DNA of 64,000 nt from an uncultured Lachnospiraceae bacterium (GTDB lineage Bacteria > Bacillota > Clostridia > Lachnospirales > Lachnospiraceae). Made by a program: the position numbers and the translations under genes. Under the pieces are notes generated by a model. The model was not told where the DNA came from. It did not search any database and was given only the letters and a program-made list of their open reading frames with translations. Of this stretch, positions 51,497-60,472 are shown piece by piece (positions within the stretch are counted from its first letter, which is position 1; every line of letters begins with the position of its first letter). The DNA lies in assembly GCA_910587765.1 (NCBI GenBank), contig CAJUNR010000008.1, forward strand, positions 1 through 64,000. Direction: 5' to 3'.

Positions 51497-52495
51497 TCAG
51501 TAAATTTCCAGATAGACCGAAGCGTCCTCTTCCCCGCAGTCCTCATAGCGGCCGCACAGATACAGATATTCCTTCGCCGCCCGGTCCATGCGGTTGGCTT
51601 TCAGAACTTCGATAAAATGCAGCCGGGCGTCCGAATACCGCTGTTCCTGAAAGAGCTCCACGCCCTTTTCAAACATCAGCCTCGTTCTGCGCTTTCCGTT
51701 CTTATCCTCCGGCGGATCCCCGTCATATACATCATATAAATCCTCCTCAAGATCCGCCGCCTTCAGATAGATGCGGCCCAGATAGCGGCTGCTGTAGTTC
51801 TTCTCAAAGTCCGGAATCTGGCTGCGCATGCTGCCGGAGATCAGGATCCTCGCCCGGTATCGCCCCGCCAGCTCCTGCAGAAACTCGGCGATTCCCGTGG
51901 TCTCCGATATGGTCAGCATCCCCATCCGCTCCTCATGGCCCACCATGCCCGCCATCACGTCCCCGTAGGAAATCCCGATGGAATAATTTCCATGAATGTG
52001 CTCCGCCCGGTCCATGGCTTCGCAGACGGAGACCGCGGAGGCAAGCGCCCTTCCCGGCGTATCCAGATAGAACGCGCGGAATCCTGCATCCGCGAACCGT
52101 TCCACCGCCCCTTCCTGAAAAAGTACCTGCGGAACCGCCTGTTCCAGCACCTCATTGACAAAGCGGAAGACCTCCGCCGCCGTCCGCTTCCTTGCCATCT
52201 GAGAAAAACCTTCCACATTGAAGGAGAGCACGGCGGCGCGGATGTTCCGGCCCTCTCCGGCCAGAAATTCTTTCGTATCCTTCTTCTGAAACAACTCCAG
52301 AAGCCGCTCCGGAAGCATGGCCGCATAGAGCTTCTCCTTCCTGCGAGCCGCTTCTTCCTCTCTGACGCTCAAATCAAAAGCGCGCTTTATATGGTTGTAT
52401 TTTCTGCGCAGCGCCGCAATCCGGCAAAGGGATGCCAAAAGCAGCGCCGCCAGAACCGCAGATCCATAAAATAAACCGAATAAATATCTCTCCAC
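51497..52495 (-). CDS. TM-anchored degenerate class III nucleotide cyclase domain protein
   Basis: 332 residues from GTG 52495, with GGGAGG upstream; the longer open frame is antiparallel noise over the PAAR gene. TM helix (about 5-28), coiled linker, cyclase homology domain (about 85-245), and a TPR-like C-terminus (about 272-315). The first metal Asp is replaced: VLSFNVEGF has Asn93. The second (FADAGF, Asp136) is kept. The usual NxxxR transition-state pair is not recognisable in TTGIAEFLQEL. So cAMP/cGMP synthesis is unlikely and a signalling or scaffold role is inferred. Faces the cytoplasm. Confidence 0.8.
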   Translation of the reverse strand: MERYLFGLFYGSAVLAALLLASLCRIAALRRKYNHIKRAFDLSVREEEAARRKEKLYAAMLPERLLELFQKKDTKEFLAGEGRNIRAAVLSFNVEGFSQMARKRTAAEVFRFVNEVLEQAVPQVLFQEGAVERFADAGFRAFYLDTPGRALASAVSVCEAMDRAEHIHGNYSIGISYGDVMAGMVGHEERMGMLTISETTGIAEFLQELAGRYRARILISGSMRSQIPDFEKNYSSRYLGRIYLKAADLEEDLYDVYDGDPPEDKNGKRRTRLMFEKGVELFQEQRYSDARLHFIEVLKANRMDRAAKEYLYLCGRYEDCGEEDASVYLEIY

Positions 52496-52545
52496 GTTGC
52501 CTCCCTGCCTGAAGTCCCACGGCCGGCGGTACCCGGCCGGTCTTC

Positions 52546-52932
52546 TTATTTTACCTGAATATTGACGGTTCCCGGATTCTGAATGTTGATCACTCCCCCG
52601 TAGGCGCACATACATTTGCTTGTATGGCTCAGACACGGCTTCCCGCCCGCCAGCACCGTGGGGCTGCCCGGAGCCCAGGGCGCCGGAATGACCGGAATGC
52701 ACGGCATGGGTGTCAGCACCCCCAGAGCCGCCGCCGTAGCCGCCGCCACCGTCGGATTCGCAATGGAACTGCACATGCCGAAAGGCATGATGTTCACCAT
52801 CGGAGCCTGATCCATGATCGTGGCCATCGGCATGCTGCCCGTCACCCGCACGGCGGGAAGGACATTGAGGACGGACGGCGCCATGCCGAAGCTGCACTGC
52901 AGCACGGCGCCTCCGAACACTGCGTATCCCAT
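52546..52932 (-). CDS. PAAR-like (DUF4280-type) spike tip protein
   Basis: 128 residues, rich in Gly/Pro/Val with PAAR-like repeats: MGYAVFGGAVLQCSFGMAPS, PMCSS-type Cys segments, and SPTVLAGGKPCLSHTSKCMC near the end. Small PAAR-like proteins cap the trimeric spike of contractile injection systems and may carry a metal ion at the tip (Cys/His-rich end). The ATG follows the MORN gene stop directly (TAGATG), with GGAGGG upstream. Corresponds to Pvc10/Afp10 by role. Confidence 0.82.
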   Translation of the reverse strand: MGYAVFGGAVLQCSFGMAPSVLNVLPAVRVTGSMPMATIMDQAPMVNIMPFGMCSSIANPTVAAATAAALGVLTPMPCIPVIPAPWAPGSPTVLAGGKPCLSHTSKCMCAYGGVINIQNPGTVNIQVK

Positions 52933-54594
52933 CTATTTTCCCTCCTCTTCCTCCGCCGGCTCCGGAGGCGGCTGGACAGACGCTTCCGAAAGCGGGATAT
53001 TTTTATAGAAAATTCCTTCATAGGTCACAGCTCCTGTCGCCATGTCGTACAGCGTGCCCATACCGTTGTAGGCACCCAGCAGAAACTCTCCCTCATACAT
53101 GAGCACTCCGCCGGAATACACCTTCCCCTGACCGTCGTACATCCCCTCCCGGAAATTTCCTTCGTAGATCAGTTCTCCGGTCTGTGGGTCATAAAGCTTC
53201 CCCTCTCCCTCGTACATACGTTCGCGGAAGTCTCCCTCATAGAGCAGCCTGCCGGTCTCCTCGTCGTACAGACGGCCCTCGCCGGACCAGCCGCCCCTGG
53301 CAAATCCGCCTTCATAGACCAGCCTGCCGGTCTCCGACTGATATTCCCTGCCTTCCCCGTCATACTGCCCGTCCAGAAAACTTCCCTCATAGATCAGACG
53401 GCCCAGCAGATAGAGCCGCCCCTGCCCGTTGTAGACATCCTCCTTCATCTCTCCCCGATAGACGACGTCGCCATTGGCGTCGTAGCAGACCGCCTCCCCC
53501 TCCATGGGCATATTCTGGAAGAAAACGCCCTGATAGACGATCTCTCCCTTCGCTCCGTACAGCGTGCCCTCGCCGTCATAGAAATTCTTCGCCAGATTTC
53601 CTTTGTAGCGCATCGTACCTTCTCTCGTATAGTCGATGCCGTACCCTTCTCTCTTTCCCTGAGAAAATTCCCCCTCATAGGCCAGTCTTCCGTTGTCATG
53701 GTACAGGGAGCCTTTTCCCTCATAGCTTCCCTGCGCAAAGCCTCCCTGATAGAGAAGTTTCCCGTTCTCCTGATACAGCGCGCCTTCCCCCTCGTAAATC
53801 CCCCGGGCAAAGCCGCCCTGATACAACAGCGCGCCGTTGTCTCCGTACAGCATACCGTTTCCTTCATAAAAGCCCTGGACAAAGCCGCCCTGATAGAGCC
53901 TCTGCCCGTCCTCCCGGAAGAGGGTTCCCGCGCCGTCGTAGAGATCCTGAGAGAAGGTTCCCTCATAGATCAGCACTCCCTTCTCCGAGTAGAGTTTTCC
54001 CTTCCCCTCATACTGGCCGGCGCCAAATTCTCCCTGATAGCGTAGCCCGCCGTTCGGATAAAAGAGCTCCCCCAGCCCCGCGTACTGCTCCGCCTCAAAG
54101 CCTCCCCGGTACAAAAGACGGCCGTCACGGTCGTACAGCGTCCCCTGCCCGCTGATCCGGCCTTCCGTCAGAACCCCCTCGTAGATCACGTTCTGACGCT
54201 CCTTCGACTCTGTCAGCCGGACCCTGCCGGTATAGCCTTCCATGTCCACGGAATTGATCACCATGGTCTTCACGAGAAAGCGGGACTCGATCCACGGAAA
54301 TATCAGCCGCATGTACAGCGCCGGCAGCAGAATGAGCAGCAGAAGCAGCACATACACCAGCTTCTTCGCCACGTACCGGTCGCCGACGGCGTAATACCCC
54401 TTCAGCGAATCGGGCTTCTTCCCCACGCTGCGAATCTCCTTTTTGACGTCCGCGCTGACTCTGCCCACAATGGCATCCGGGCTGAAAATATTGAACAGTT
54501 TCTGATACAGAAGCTGAACCGGCGCGCCGACCGCCCGCAGGATCCGTTTCACACCATAATGCAATGAATTTTTTAAATGAAAACCGCCGGCCAT
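52933..54594 (-). CDS. Membrane-anchored MORN-repeat protein
   Basis: 553 residues. The first 75 residues are amphipathic and basic, then one strong TM helix (78-98), then from about 135 to 535 some seventeen MORN-type repeats of 22-23 residues of the form LLYQGGFARGIYEGEGALYQ. An acidic tail (PPPEPAEEEEGK) ends it. MORN arrays form extended beta rods that bind lipids or proteins. Orientation is not certain; by positive-inside the N-terminus is cytoplasmic and the rod outside. It directly precedes the PAAR gene in the transcript. A dock for the baseplate or a cell-surface rod are both possible. Confidence 0.85.
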   Translation of the reverse strand: MAGGFHLKNSLHYGVKRILRAVGAPVQLLYQKLFNIFSPDAIVGRVSADVKKEIRSVGKKPDSLKGYYAVGDRYVAKKLVYVLLLLLILLPALYMRLIFPWIESRFLVKTMVINSVDMEGYTGRVRLTESKERQNVIYEGVLTEGRISGQGTLYDRDGRLLYRGGFEAEQYAGLGELFYPNGGLRYQGEFGAGQYEGKGKLYSEKGVLIYEGTFSQDLYDGAGTLFREDGQRLYQGGFVQGFYEGNGMLYGDNGALLYQGGFARGIYEGEGALYQENGKLLYQGGFAQGSYEGKGSLYHDNGRLAYEGEFSQGKREGYGIDYTREGTMRYKGNLAKNFYDGEGTLYGAKGEIVYQGVFFQNMPMEGEAVCYDANGDVVYRGEMKEDVYNGQGRLYLLGRLIYEGSFLDGQYDGEGREYQSETGRLVYEGGFARGGWSGEGRLYDEETGRLLYEGDFRERMYEGEGKLYDPQTGELIYEGNFREGMYDGQGKVYSGGVLMYEGEFLLGAYNGMGTLYDMATGAVTYEGIFYKNIPLSEASVQPPPEPAEEEEGK

Positions 54595-54615
54595 GCCTGC
54601 CGCCCCTCTCTGTTT

Positions 54616-55485
54616 TTATTCTGTCTGCTCCACGATCACCAGATCGCCGATCTGATGGATCACCTGCTGCCCGGCGCGGGACCCGCTGTCATCGAGCAGA
54701 ACAAAGATCACATACAGCACCGCCGCCGCCACGAGCGCCGCCTTCAGCACGCGCCTCAGAAAACCGAGCAGCTTTTTTACTTTCTCCCACAAACGGAACC
54801 AGAACGTCCGGGGAACGCGTTTCCTTCCGGGATCCTCCAGAAGCGCTCCGCTTACCGGCAGAAAGGCGCGGTACATTTCCAGATACGGACAAAGCAGTCC
54901 GTCCTCCAGCTCCTCCAGATACGCCTCCAGCTCCGGATAGAGCTTTTTGTCCAGCTCCGGGGCAAATAAAAACTCCAGAACCTCCAAAAGAGCCCAGGCG
55001 GCGTCCCCGGGCGAGGCGGCGTCAAACTGCCGGACCTGCAGAAAGTGATAATTCCACCTCACCTCCAGACTCCGGCTGACCGTGACCTGCTCCGGCCGCA
55101 GGCCGTTCACCGCGAAAAAAGGCGGCGGATCCTGCAGCAGCAGCCGTTTGAACAGGCCGTGAGCGATCTGTACCCGCTCCGCAAGGCTCATATGTTCCCA
55201 GCTCATCCGCTCCGTCAGCGCCTGATCTTCGCTGTACGCAAAAACCGCGTACAGCTTCTGTTCCCACTGAAAGCACTCCCGGTAGTCGGTAAACGCCTCC
55301 CGTCTGGCCCTCTCCTCCAGAAAAAGGGTAAAACTCTTTGCCAGCACCGGTTCCTGAATACCGACCAGAAGCCACAGTCCCGCCTCCGCACGCCTGCTCT
55401 CCCTGCACAGATATTCCGCCGTATCTTCCGTGCTGTAAAAACAGCGTATGACCCGGTACGCATGGTCGCAGTTTTGTATGATCAT
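54616..55485 (-). CDS. TM-anchored protein, possibly a pseudokinase
   Basis: 289 residues. The soluble part (1-235) has a kinase-like rhythm (YAVFAYSEDQALTERM, then MSLAERVQIAHGLFKRLLLQ and FFAVNGLRPEQVTVSRSLEV in place of a catalytic loop), but no HRD, DFG or Gly-loop motif. A TM helix follows at about 248-268, with a short tail. The layout recalls EssB/YukC pseudokinases of type VII secretion, but the resemblance is by eye only. Lies between the 576-residue baseplate-associated gene and the MORN gene, both 3-21 bases away. Confidence 0.5.
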   Translation of the reverse strand: MIIQNCDHAYRVIRCFYSTEDTAEYLCRESRRAEAGLWLLVGIQEPVLAKSFTLFLEERARREAFTDYRECFQWEQKLYAVFAYSEDQALTERMSWEHMSLAERVQIAHGLFKRLLLQDPPPFFAVNGLRPEQVTVSRSLEVRWNYHFLQVRQFDAASPGDAAWALLEVLEFLFAPELDKKLYPELEAYLEELEDGLLCPYLEMYRAFLPVSGALLEDPGRKRVPRTFWFRLWEKVKKLLGFLRRVLKAALVAAAVLYVIFVLLDDSGSRAGQQVIHQIGDLVIVEQTE

Positions 55486-55488
55486 ACG

Positions 55489-57219
55489 TTATACACCCTT
55501 TTCCCTCACAATCACGAAGACGGACGCCTTCACCTGCGGATAAGCGGTGCTTGCCGCCGTCACCTCATAGACCCCTGCCGTGTTGGGCGCCGTATACATC
55601 CCGTTTTCATTGATGCTCCCCCCCTGATCTTTCACCTGCCAGCAGACGCCGGTGTCCAGCATGTTGCTGCATACCGCTTCCAGATAATAGCTCTCCCGCA
55701 CGTTCAGGTTCAATACATTGGGCCGGATGAAGATCCGCTGCTCTTTTTTGTCCTCCAGAAGCTCCCTGCGGTCCTGAACCGCCGTCCATTTCACCTCGAT
55801 CCGCTCCCTGGGCGTCGCCGACAGAGTCCGAAGCCCGATCACAAACGTCCCGCGCTGGGCGTCGGTCCGGGCGGCCAGCTCGACTTGGGGCAGATCGTCC
55901 TCAAAGACGCCGGGAGCTCCGAAATACGTCTCCTGGGGCTTCTCCCCTTTCAGGCTCAGTATGACTGCGGTCCCGCCCATGCCAAGTCCGTGGGAGATCT
56001 CCCGGCTGAACAGCCGCTTCCCTCTGCCCGCGCCCGCGCCCAGCTCGATCGTCTCTACGCCCTCCGCAATCCGGACCCCCGCGGGATCCGAAAAACCGTT
56101 TCCTCGGCCGTCGCCGGCTCCCGCCGCAGCGCCCGCGCCTCCCCTGCCCTGCCGCCCTGCAAGCTCAAGCAGCGCATCCTGGAGAAAACTGCCCGATACA
56201 TACTGGCCGAAGGGCATCTTCTCGATCGCATCTATAATAACGGCGTCCCCCGCCCGCAAAAGAGACAGTTTCGCCAGATACAGTTCCTGATCGGCACCGT
56301 CTTTCTGGATCTGATCCATTCCCTTTTCATGATATTCCCGGCGCACCTCTTCCTGCGCATCCCGCGCGCTGATCCAGATGACGCTTTTGGCCTGCGCTTC
56401 CTCTTCGGTCTGTTTTTTTCCGATTCTCAGCCGGAAGCTGCCGGGCGCCAGCACCGCCGTCCCTCCGGTATCCTTGAGCCCCATGACATCCAGCCCGTAG
56501 GAGAACCGGTAGCGGCCCGCCTTCTCAAAAAGCAGTTCGTCGAAGGAAACCGACAGTCTGGAACGGCCTTCATAAGTCATACAGTTTAAATCAAGCTCAT
56601 AGGAAAAAGCGAACGAATCCTGCTGCCCTATATTTTCCACCTCGATCACCATCTCCACCCGGCTCTTCCCGCGGGCAAACCGGGGGCAGATCTGTCTGAC
56701 ACGGATTCCCCGGCCCCAGTATACGGTCTGAACCGACTCGAACAGGCTCCTGCCGGTCTGCAGTTCGCACTCCGGTTCCTTTCTTGTCAGAAACAGACGA
56801 TATCCCTCGCGGATTTTATTGCAGGCTTCCCCGCCTTTCTGCCCGCTGCGGCTGATGCTGTGGACCCGCTCGGTCTCTTCCTCCTCATAGGCCACGCACA
56901 GATAGAGATAATCGGTATTGCGGTCTTCTTCATAATCGGAAAAACCCTCCAGCATGCCAAGCTTCCGTACGGCCGGCTCGTCGATGACGATCTCCCGGCC
57001 CGCATAATCCAGCGCCAGCCCGCTCTCCACCAGGATCGTCATATCGTCCACGCCCACCACGTTCATTCCGGTGACCACGCCCGCTCCGTACAGGAAACGG
57101 TTCAGCATCCGCCGTTTGTCGTTGCCGTACTTCTGCTCCAGCCGGAAATCATCCACAGAAAGCAGCTTTCCATAAAAATAATGATTCCTCTCAAACGGAA
57201 AGTATTTTGTATTTTTCAT
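55489..57219 (-). CDS. eCIS baseplate-associated protein with C-terminal Ig-like domain
   Basis: 576 residues. The N-terminus has the eCIS-type motif NHYFYGKLLSVDDFRLEQKY followed by NRFLYGAGVVTGMNVV, seen in proteins encoded next to the gpI-like tail gene in many eCIS clusters. Residues about 365-390 are a Gly/Ala-rich linker (GRGGAGAAAGAGDGRGNG). The C-terminal 90 residues form a bacterial Ig-like domain (NVLNLNVRESYYLEAVCS, NGMYTAPNTAGVYEVTAAS). It could be a peripheral baseplate or fibre protein that touches target surfaces. It starts 1 base after the stop of the gpI-like gene. Confidence 0.68.
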   Translation of the reverse strand: MKNTKYFPFERNHYFYGKLLSVDDFRLEQKYGNDKRRMLNRFLYGAGVVTGMNVVGVDDMTILVESGLALDYAGREIVIDEPAVRKLGMLEGFSDYEEDRNTDYLYLCVAYEEEETERVHSISRSGQKGGEACNKIREGYRLFLTRKEPECELQTGRSLFESVQTVYWGRGIRVRQICPRFARGKSRVEMVIEVENIGQQDSFAFSYELDLNCMTYEGRSRLSVSFDELLFEKAGRYRFSYGLDVMGLKDTGGTAVLAPGSFRLRIGKKQTEEEAQAKSVIWISARDAQEEVRREYHEKGMDQIQKDGADQELYLAKLSLLRAGDAVIIDAIEKMPFGQYVSGSFLQDALLELAGRQGRGGAGAAAGAGDGRGNGFSDPAGVRIAEGVETIELGAGAGRGKRLFSREISHGLGMGGTAVILSLKGEKPQETYFGAPGVFEDDLPQVELAARTDAQRGTFVIGLRTLSATPRERIEVKWTAVQDRRELLEDKKEQRIFIRPNVLNLNVRESYYLEAVCSNMLDTGVCWQVKDQGGSINENGMYTAPNTAGVYEVTAASTAYPQVKASVFVIVREKGV

Positions 57220-57220
57220 C

Positions 57221-58357
57221 TCAGTCTTCGCTCCTTTCTTCTCCGGCTACCGACGCGAAAGCCAGCCTGCTGTTCTGTCCAAGGACCGCTTCCTCATACC
57301 GGCCCAGCACACTGTTGACGCCCAGATAGGAATATCCGTCCGCAAAGATATAAGGTTTTAATACGATCAGATGCGGCTCCATCCGCACCGGCCGGATCTG
57401 TTCGATGATCCGGATCAGGGTCTGATGCTCCCTGTATCCCGGGACGCACTCCTCCGTCACCAGCACCGTGAAGCTGTCCGGATCGTCCTCGTAAAGTTCT
57501 TCCAGAAGTTCCCTCTGCACACCGTTCTCCCGGAAGCGCGCCACGTCCTGCCATTCCACCACAAAAGGCTTCCTGCCGGTGTACAGTTCCACGAACAGCT
57601 CTATGCCGCGCCTGGTCCCTCTCGCCCTGTAAAATTCCATAATATGCTCCAGCAAATACCGGAGCTGTTTTTCCGTCCATATGTACGGCTCTTCCACATC
57701 CAGCCATCCGGCCATCCAATTGAGGATGCCGGGCTGCGCCAGACCCGGTTCCAGCCAGTCGGAAAAACTCCGGATCCTCTCCCCCACATCGTCGTACAGA
57801 GACTGGAAAATTGACAGGTACCGGTCCAGAAAGGAGTCGTTGCCCATCTCTTTGCGGTACAGTTCCGGCAGGTACTGCATCCAGCTTCGGGCGGGAAAAC
57901 AGATCATAAACGTCCCGATGCGGATCTCCTCCTCCGTCTGCGGATAAATTTCCAGCAGGAACCACATATATCTGCCCTCCAGACTATGGAGCAGAATATC
58001 CGGTCCGAACGGAGCCTGTTTCTTCAGGAACGGCTGCAGGTATTCTTTCTTCCGGGAAAAGGAGATCGTTTCCGAGCGGATCACTTCTCTGACACCGGGG
58101 CCGTTCTCCCCGCACGGACCGTTCAGTTCCTCCGCCGTATAAAAGGAGATCCGCACGGCCGCCCTGTCCCGCGCGCAGTCCTGACAGGTCATCCGGTGCC
58201 AGACGGTGCCGGACTCCGCACTGTCCATCACCCGGGAAAAAAAGACCGCACGGCCGCCGTAACCCGGTTCGACCAGAAGCCCCGAAGGCCCCGCCGTCAC
58301 ATGCTCCGCGTATCCCCGCGTATAGTCGGATGTCTTGTTGAAAACAAAATAATTCAT
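57221..58357 (-). CDS. Phage tail protein (P2 gpI-like) of the eCIS baseplate
   Basis: 378 residues from the ATG at 58357 (GGGGAAACG upstream). The second half matches the tail-protein-I type domain: YLPELYRKEMGNDSFLDRYL, FQSLYDDVGERIRSFSDWL, TEKQLRYLLEHIMEFYRARG-TRRGIELFVELYTG. It joins the baseplate wedges to the outer ring (Afp12/Pvc12-type role). Gene order gp25, J, J, I is the same as in phage P2 and PVC. Confidence 0.85.
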   Translation of the reverse strand: MNYFVFNKTSDYTRGYAEHVTAGPSGLLVEPGYGGRAVFFSRVMDSAESGTVWHRMTCQDCARDRAAVRISFYTAEELNGPCGENGPGVREVIRSETISFSRKKEYLQPFLKKQAPFGPDILLHSLEGRYMWFLLEIYPQTEEEIRIGTFMICFPARSWMQYLPELYRKEMGNDSFLDRYLSIFQSLYDDVGERIRSFSDWLEPGLAQPGILNWMAGWLDVEEPYIWTEKQLRYLLEHIMEFYRARGTRRGIELFVELYTGRKPFVVEWQDVARFRENGVQRELLEELYEDDPDSFTVLVTEECVPGYREHQTLIRIIEQIRPVRMEPHLIVLKPYIFADGYSYLGVNSVLGRYEEAVLGQNSRLAFASVAGEERSED

Positions 58358-58374
58358 CGTTTCCCCTTTTCTTG

Positions 58375-60456
58375 TCATTCTCCCGCGAAAGAGCAGGAAC
58401 ACTGCACCTCGATCTCATCCGCGATCCCGTTGCACGGAAAACGGATATCCCCGTAAGGGCTTTTCTGCACGCCGTTCCCCCTCGCTTCCAGCAGCAGAGA
58501 ACGGATTTCATACACACAGGGCAGCCGGTCCACCTGTCCGTACAGCCCGCTACTGAATACCGTCCCGCCGAACTGCGTCTTCATAAAGGACAGCGATTCC
58601 TCCACCGCGTTTCGGATGATCTCCCGCGCTTCCTGATACTGGGGATGCACCGTGACTTCCAGATAGACCGCCAGACGGATGTAAGCCGGAGAGAGGAGCT
58701 GAATCCGGGTTCCCAGAAGCCGTCCCGCCTCCAGATGCTCCTCGATATTCCGGATAAAAGCTTTTGTAAGGCCGGGCCGCTTCTGCGGACTGCAGGGCTT
58801 CACCACCATCTGCACCGTCTGTTTCTCCGGAGCGTCCCCGAAGATCGCCCGGCAGCTCTCGATCCGAAGCCCCGGCGTCTGATAGACCGCCTGTTCATAA
58901 TCCTGGGCCGTCACCATGCCCCCGGCAGAGGAAAGCTCTCTGCGGACCCGGTCGAACGCCTGCCGGACCGTCTCTTCCTCCCTGCCCCCGCAGGCTTTCC
59001 ACGGATTGTCCGCCGCAAGTTCCCCGAGGAACCCGCACGGGTCCGCGCAAAGCCGGTGCGCCTTGACGTTCCCTTCGCTTCCCTGCACCCTCACATAGGA
59101 GGCCAGCAGGACCTTTCCCTCCGGCGCCCTGCCGTGAAAACCGTCTCCGAAGAGAATCCGCCCGCCCGCGCCGTCCACACAGTAATGGAAATCTTCCGGC
59201 CCCGAGCCGGCGAAGCTTTTTCTGCGCTCCCATCTGCGGTAATATCCCGGTTCCTCCGGCTCCTCCACCAGAATCACAAGTTCTTCCTGCGCGACGCACG
59301 CTTCATCCAGCAGAAAGCATTCCCCGGGAAATCCGCGCCCGGTTCCCAGAATCCGGTGTCCTTTGTACCAGTCCTCGTCCCTGCAGGCCAACACATGGAT
59401 GCGGCCGCCCTGCGGCACCTCTTCCTGCGGACAGATTCTCACGCTGCCGTCCCGCGGATCCGGCGCCTCAAGCCGCGCCTGAAGCTCCCGATAGAGCCCG
59501 CCCTCCTGCAGAAATACTTTCAGATTCCCGCAGATGCACAGGTTATGGGATACTTTGTAGGTTCCGTTTCCTTCTTCCTTTGCCGCAAGCCAGCAGGCCG
59601 CCGTCTCCTTCTGCTTCACCCGGAGCGTATTCAAATCCAGAAAAGAGACTGCCGGCGGCATCTCATACTGACTGTCCTCCAGCCGCAGCCGCAGGATGCA
59701 GCCGGTCTCCCCCTCCACCTCATGCGGCGTCATCTCCTCCTCCAGAGCGAAACGGATCTGGCCGTCAAACAGCAGGCCGAGCGTCCCGTCGTTTATCAGC
59801 TTTGCTTTCCGGAAACCGCTTCCGCTCCAGCCGGCCAGGCTGAACGCAGCCAGCGGACGGGTACCGGCCTCTGCCGGATTCCTCGGCCTCTGTCTGCCCT
59901 CATTGACCCGGACGGTTAGACGCAGCTCCTTTTTCACCGGCAGCGGTCCGCTGCAGCGGATGTACAGGCAGGTTCCAGGCTCTGCTTTCCGCCCGAACGG
60001 CCAAAACGACACCTGATTTCCCATGGTCATCTGCTCGGTGTCCAGACATCCGAGACGTTCCCGGCCAGGCGACAGCGCCAGGCAGGAGACAATCGCGGTT
60101 CCCGGAAGCTCCTGCGCCTCCTCCGTCTCAAAAACGATTCCGGAAGCCAGAAACCGCGTACCCTGCGGCACGCTCAGCGCCCGCTCTGTCTGCACCCGGA
60201 CAAAAGCTTCCGCGCCCCTCCTGTGCCTGATATCGTCCCCCAGAAGATGAAGGTAACTCCGTCTGTGAACGTCTCCCACATGGTCCAGCTCATACTGCTG
60301 AATCTCCTTCAGCCAGGCAAACAGTTCGATCAGCGTCATTCCCGGGTCGTGATAGTTAAAGTCCGTCCACTCCGGATAGCAGCCCGCGATCTTGTTTCTC
60401 GCCTGCTCCAGCATCTCTTCAAATGTAATCTGATCCAAATGAATATCCGGTAACAT
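58375..60456 (-). CDS. Baseplate assembly protein J-like (second, 693 aa)
   Basis: 693 residues. N-terminal MLPDIHLDQITFEEMLEQARNKIAG, with the sentence-like pattern WTDFNYHDPGMTLIELFAWL that marks putative baseplate assembly proteins of eCIS and T4-like gp6 families. The C-terminal region VTAQDYEQAVYQTPGL...FGDAPEKQTVQMVVKP is the J-domain. Forms wedge parts of the baseplate. Encoded 16 bases downstream of the larger J-type gene. Confidence 0.9.
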   Translation of the reverse strand: MLPDIHLDQITFEEMLEQARNKIAGCYPEWTDFNYHDPGMTLIELFAWLKEIQQYELDHVGDVHRRSYLHLLGDDIRHRRGAEAFVRVQTERALSVPQGTRFLASGIVFETEEAQELPGTAIVSCLALSPGRERLGCLDTEQMTMGNQVSFWPFGRKAEPGTCLYIRCSGPLPVKKELRLTVRVNEGRQRPRNPAEAGTRPLAAFSLAGWSGSGFRKAKLINDGTLGLLFDGQIRFALEEEMTPHEVEGETGCILRLRLEDSQYEMPPAVSFLDLNTLRVKQKETAACWLAAKEEGNGTYKVSHNLCICGNLKVFLQEGGLYRELQARLEAPDPRDGSVRICPQEEVPQGGRIHVLACRDEDWYKGHRILGTGRGFPGECFLLDEACVAQEELVILVEEPEEPGYYRRWERRKSFAGSGPEDFHYCVDGAGGRILFGDGFHGRAPEGKVLLASYVRVQGSEGNVKAHRLCADPCGFLGELAADNPWKACGGREEETVRQAFDRVRRELSSAGGMVTAQDYEQAVYQTPGLRIESCRAIFGDAPEKQTVQMVVKPCSPQKRPGLTKAFIRNIEEHLEAGRLLGTRIQLLSPAYIRLAVYLEVTVHPQYQEAREIIRNAVEESLSFMKTQFGGTVFSSGLYGQVDRLPCVYEIRSLLLEARGNGVQKSPYGDIRFPCNGIADEIEVQCSCSFAGE

Positions 60457-60472
60457 TCTCTCTCCCCCATGT

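Noticed and set aside
52496..52897. N-terminal extension of the cyclase-like gene to 52897
   Set aside because: The extra residues are low-complexity antiframe of the PAAR gene. GTG at 52495 with GGGAGG starts directly before a TM helix.
53100..54200. Regular 66-69 base periodicity that could look like a repeat array or CRISPR
   Set aside because: It is the coding trace of MORN repeats: units are in frame, diverged and have no spacer/repeat alternation.
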